Below, one piece after another: positions 5,920 to 6,924 of a stretch of DNA of 6,924 nucleotides; within the stretch, counting starts at the first letter, position 1; every line of letters starts with the position of its first letter. Both the position numbers and the translations under genes were made by a program. Source of the DNA: a bacterium (lineage in GTDB: Bacteria > Bacillota_I > Bacilli_A > RF39 > UBA660); NCBI GenBank assembly GCA_014845975.1, contig RKAN01000060.1, positions 1 through 6,924 of the forward strand, read 5' to 3'. The notes beneath the pieces are model-generated. The model was given only the letters and a program-made list of their open reading frames with translations. It was not told the DNA's origin and ran no database searches.

Positions 5920-6884
5920 TAATTACAAAGTTTTCCTATTAGAGATTCTTTATCTTGAAACCCATTAACAAAGGAAGATGCGAGCATTTTTTGTTTTCCT
6001 TCTGGTTGAATTACAGTTACTATAATTTCACCATTGGATACTTTGATTCCAAATCCATCTGGATAAATATTAGAAATTTGTCCATCCATTAAATTAGAAT
6101 AATTATTATCACTCATATAACATTCCCATACTTTAATACGTTTCCCCTCTAATGTAAAATAAGCTCCTGGCCATGAGTTTAATCCTCTTACTTTATTATA
6201 AACTTGTTTTTTTAGTAAACTAAAATCTAGTTTTTCATCTTCCTTACTAATATTAAAAGCAAAGGTTGCCTGTTCTTCGTCTTGTTTTATTCTTGGAGCT
6301 GTACCATCAATAATACTTGGAAGAGTTTCTAATAGTAAATCGCGTCCTACAATACTTAATTTATCATGCAAAGAAGAAGCAGTTTCTGTATCTGTAATTT
6401 CTACTTTTTTTTGTGAAATAATATCTCCTTGATCTAATTTTGGATTCATATGCATAATTGTAATTCCTGTTTCTTTAAATCCCTCTATAATAGCACGATG
6501 AATTGGTGCTCCTCCTCTAAGCTTGGGAAGTAAAGAAGCATGAACATTAATGCATCCATAAATTGGATAAACTAATAATTCTCTTGGTACAATTTGTCCA
6601 TAAGCACAAGTTACGATTAAAGTTGGTTTTAAATCTGTGATTAGTTGCCACTCTTCTTTTAAATTTTCTGGTTGTAGTACTAAAATAGTATTTTCTTCTG
6701 CTAATTTTTTAACTGGACTTGGTCGTAGTTCTCCGCTTCTACCAACTGGTCTATCTGGTTGAGTTACAACAGCTCTTACTTTATAATGCTCAATTAATCC
6801 TTGTAAAACTGGAACCGCAAAATCTGGAGTTCCCATAAACACAATACTTACTTCTTTTTTTATATTAATATCTTCTATATTCAT
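5919..6884 (-). CDS. fmt: Methionyl-tRNA formyltransferase
   Basis: Fmt transfers the formyl group of 10-formyltetrahydrofolate to initiator Met-tRNA in the cytoplasm so that bacterial translation can start. From ATG 6884 it has 321 residues, close to the family norm. Motifs in order are VFMGTPDFAVP at 15-25, TQPDRPVGR at 41-49, TCAYGQIVP at 92-100, INVHASLLPKLRGGAPIHRA at 112-131 with the catalytic Asn and His, and LDQGDII at 150-156 with the catalytic Asp. The C-terminal tRNA-binding OB-like domain includes VRGLNSWPGAYFTLEGKRIK at 232-251 and QPEGKQKM at 293-300. The start is chosen because GGTGA lies five bases before ATG 6884 and the -10 box places the transcript start near the longer ATG 6896; ATG 6890 is also possible. 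About ten residues precede the usual family N-terminus, and no later start codon fits. It is coupled to the membrane protein gene downstream. Confidence 0.97.
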   Translation of the reverse strand: MNIEDINIKKEVSIVFMGTPDFAVPVLQGLIEHYKVRAVVTQPDRPVGRSGELRPSPVKKLAEENTILVLQPENLKEEWQLITDLKPTLIVTCAYGQIVPRELLVYPIYGCINVHASLLPKLRGGAPIHRAIIEGFKETGITIMHMNPKLDQGDIISQKKVEITDTETASSLHDKLSIVGRDLLLETLPSIIDGTAPRIKQDEEQATFAFNISKEDEKLDFSLLKKQVYNKVRGLNSWPGAYFTLEGKRIKVWECYMSDNNYSNLMDGQISNIYPDGFGIKVSNGEIIVTVIQPEGKQKMLASSFVNGFQDKESLIGKLCN

Positions 6885-6889
6885 TCTCA

Positions 6890-6894
6890 TCACC
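6890..6894 (-). promoter_or_regulatory. Ribosome binding site of fmt
   Basis: GGTGA on the minus strand with a five-base spacer (TGAGA) before ATG 6884. It has the same geometry as the ruvA and queA sites and favours the 321-residue form of Fmt over the 325-residue one. Confidence 0.55.
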
Positions 6895-6900
6895 ATTACT

Positions 6901-6909
6901 ATTTTACCA
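6901..6909 (-). promoter_or_regulatory. Extended -10 box of the fmt promoter
   Basis: The minus strand reads TGGTAAAAT, an extended -10 element (TGn plus TAAAAT). Transcription would start about seven bases downstream, near 6894, leaving a leader of only some ten bases before ATG 6884. The -35 region would lie at or beyond the right edge of the window, so it cannot be judged. Confidence 0.5.
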
Positions 6910-6924
6910 TAAAATATTTAAAAA

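Overview
This is a very AT-rich window in which every supported gene lies on the minus strand, so transcription runs from the right end to the left. It suggests an AT-rich Bacillota chromosome, probably a Bacilli-like, possibly uncultured gut lineage. The evidence is the base composition, the Firmicutes-style order ruvA-ruvB-queA, strong GGAGG or GGTGA ribosome binding sites, and dense overlapping genes. TGA is used as a stop (the 133-residue and 252-residue genes end with it) and tryptophan is TGG, so this is not a code-4 mycoplasma. The finer placement is inference.

Right part (about 5400-6924): an extended -10 box lies just before fmt (methionyl-tRNA formyltransferase). Its stop overlaps the start of a gene for an unrecognised single-pass membrane protein (TAATG junction). 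An AT-only gap of 99 bases holds the probable promoter and a strong ribosome binding site for secG, the small SecYEG subunit. The secG stop codon lies inside a short palindrome followed by a T run, a likely weak terminator.

Middle and left part (1 to about 5040): a tightly packed operon reads ruvA, a 133-residue unknown gene, ruvB, two overlapping paralogous unknown genes of 250 and 252 codons, queA, and a zinc peptidase-like gene cut by the window edge. RuvA and RuvB form the Holliday junction branch-migration motor, and QueA makes epoxyqueuosine in tRNA. The accessory genes sit in the classical ruvA-ruvB-queA backbone, and no tgt follows queA within the window.

The most interesting content is the pair of unknown paralogs between ruvB and queA. 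Each carries two diverged copies of a unit of about 65-75 residues, giving four copies in tandem. Second is the truncated last gene: it has a recognisable oligoendopeptidase F-like (M3) active site but an unusually short N-terminal part. Three starts (fmt, ruvA, queA) are better placed 3 to 6 codons downstream of the longest open frame, because each has GGTGA exactly five bases before an ATG that fits the family N-terminus. No tRNA, rRNA, CRISPR array, insertion sequence or riboswitch was seen, and there is no gene-free stretch longer than 99 bases.
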